A DNA stretch of 13,143 bases from JBBSHJ01 sp038253135 (GTDB lineage Bacteria > Actinomycetota > Actinomycetes > Mycobacteriales > QHCD01): positions 1 to 13,143 of the forward strand of contig JBBSHJ010000094.1 of assembly GCA_038253135.1 (NCBI GenBank), written 5' to 3'. The notes under the pieces are model-generated. The model did no database searches, had not been told where the DNA came from, and saw nothing but the letters and a program-made list of their open reading frames with translations. Position numbers and translations under genes: made by a program. Below are positions 13,023 through 13,143 of this stretch, in pieces. The stretch's first letter is position 1; every line of letters begins with the position of its first letter.

Positions 13023-13143
13023 TCAGCGGCCACGGATGGCGACCTGGCCGACGAGCGGCAGGGGAATGCCGAGCGGACGAGTTCGACCAGTGGCCGTGTC
13101 GAAGATGATCAGCCGCGCTCCGGAGCCGACGGCAAACAGCCAC
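13023..13143 (-). CDS. C-terminal end of an unknown minus-strand gene (partial)
   Basis: On the minus strand the frame entering from the right edge reads WLFAVGSGARLIIFDTATGR followed by TRPLGIPLPLVGQVAIRGR and ends at TGA (13023-13025). About 39 residues are visible. The strand-turn pattern LIIFDTATGRTRPLG resembles the last blade of a beta-propeller or PQQ-like protein, but that is only a shape judgement. It ends 22 bases before the ilvA start and may be co-transcribed with it. Confidence 0.55.
   Translation of the reverse strand, partial: WLFAVGSGARLIIFDTATGRTRPLGIPLPLVGQVAIRGR

Noticed and set aside
1..13143. CRISPR array, tRNA or rRNA genes
   Set aside because: I saw no regularly spaced repeats, no cloverleaf with a TTCGA-type arm in context, and no rRNA-like sequence. 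The three short repeats at 2788-2832 are too few and irregularly spaced for CRISPR.

Overview
The window is high-GC DNA with GTG starts, dense coding and mycothiol metabolism (mca), so it comes from an actinomycete. A Micromonosporaceae-type genus is my best guess, but the sequence does not fix it. The core gene order greA - mca - small membrane protein - DUF255 thioredoxin-domain protein - hemolysin III-type protein matches, from memory, the M. tuberculosis block Rv1080c-Rv1085c.

Layout, left to right. The C-terminal end of a TrhA/hemolysin III membrane protein (+) faces a frameshifted DoxX-like membrane-protein pseudogene (-). Next is an intact DUF255/YyaL-type thioredoxin-domain protein (-). 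Upstream of it, about 2749-5081 is foreign-looking and patchy. It holds a cluster of short direct repeats, a decayed IS with 15-bp perfect terminal inverted repeats, a lower-GC APH(6)/hydroxyurea-type phosphotransferase gene with its own promoter, a low-GC reading frame broken by stops, and a 25-codon stub of an actinomycete protein family. At 5082-5252 lies a second, 56-codon copy of the 5' end of the DUF255 gene. This suggests the accessory DNA sits at the old start of that gene.

A VapBC-type toxin-antitoxin pair (-) follows, then a frameshifted lipoprotein (+) and a frameshifted MmcQ/YjbR-like gene (-). The core block then resumes with a small one-helix membrane protein translationally coupled to mca (-). 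A 409-bp divergent intergenic region carries a 26-bp perfect palindrome ahead of greA (+). Downstream of greA, in the same direction, are a type I sulfatase with an unusual N-terminal insertion and a tail-anchored unknown protein. A broken secreted-protein gene (SapA-like) converges on ilvA (threonine ammonia-lyase with ACT domain, -). The right edge holds the end of another minus-strand gene just upstream of ilvA.

The housekeeping genes (DUF255 protein, mca, greA, sulfatase, ilvA) are intact, while most accessory genes between them are broken. I read this as an accessory-DNA hot spot undergoing decay in a core actinobacterial neighbourhood. The best leads are the split 5' end of the DUF255 gene, the repeat cluster at its present promoter, the transferred kinase gene, and the palindrome in the greA leader. 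I saw no clear new multi-gene system, no CRISPR array and no RNA gene that I can support.
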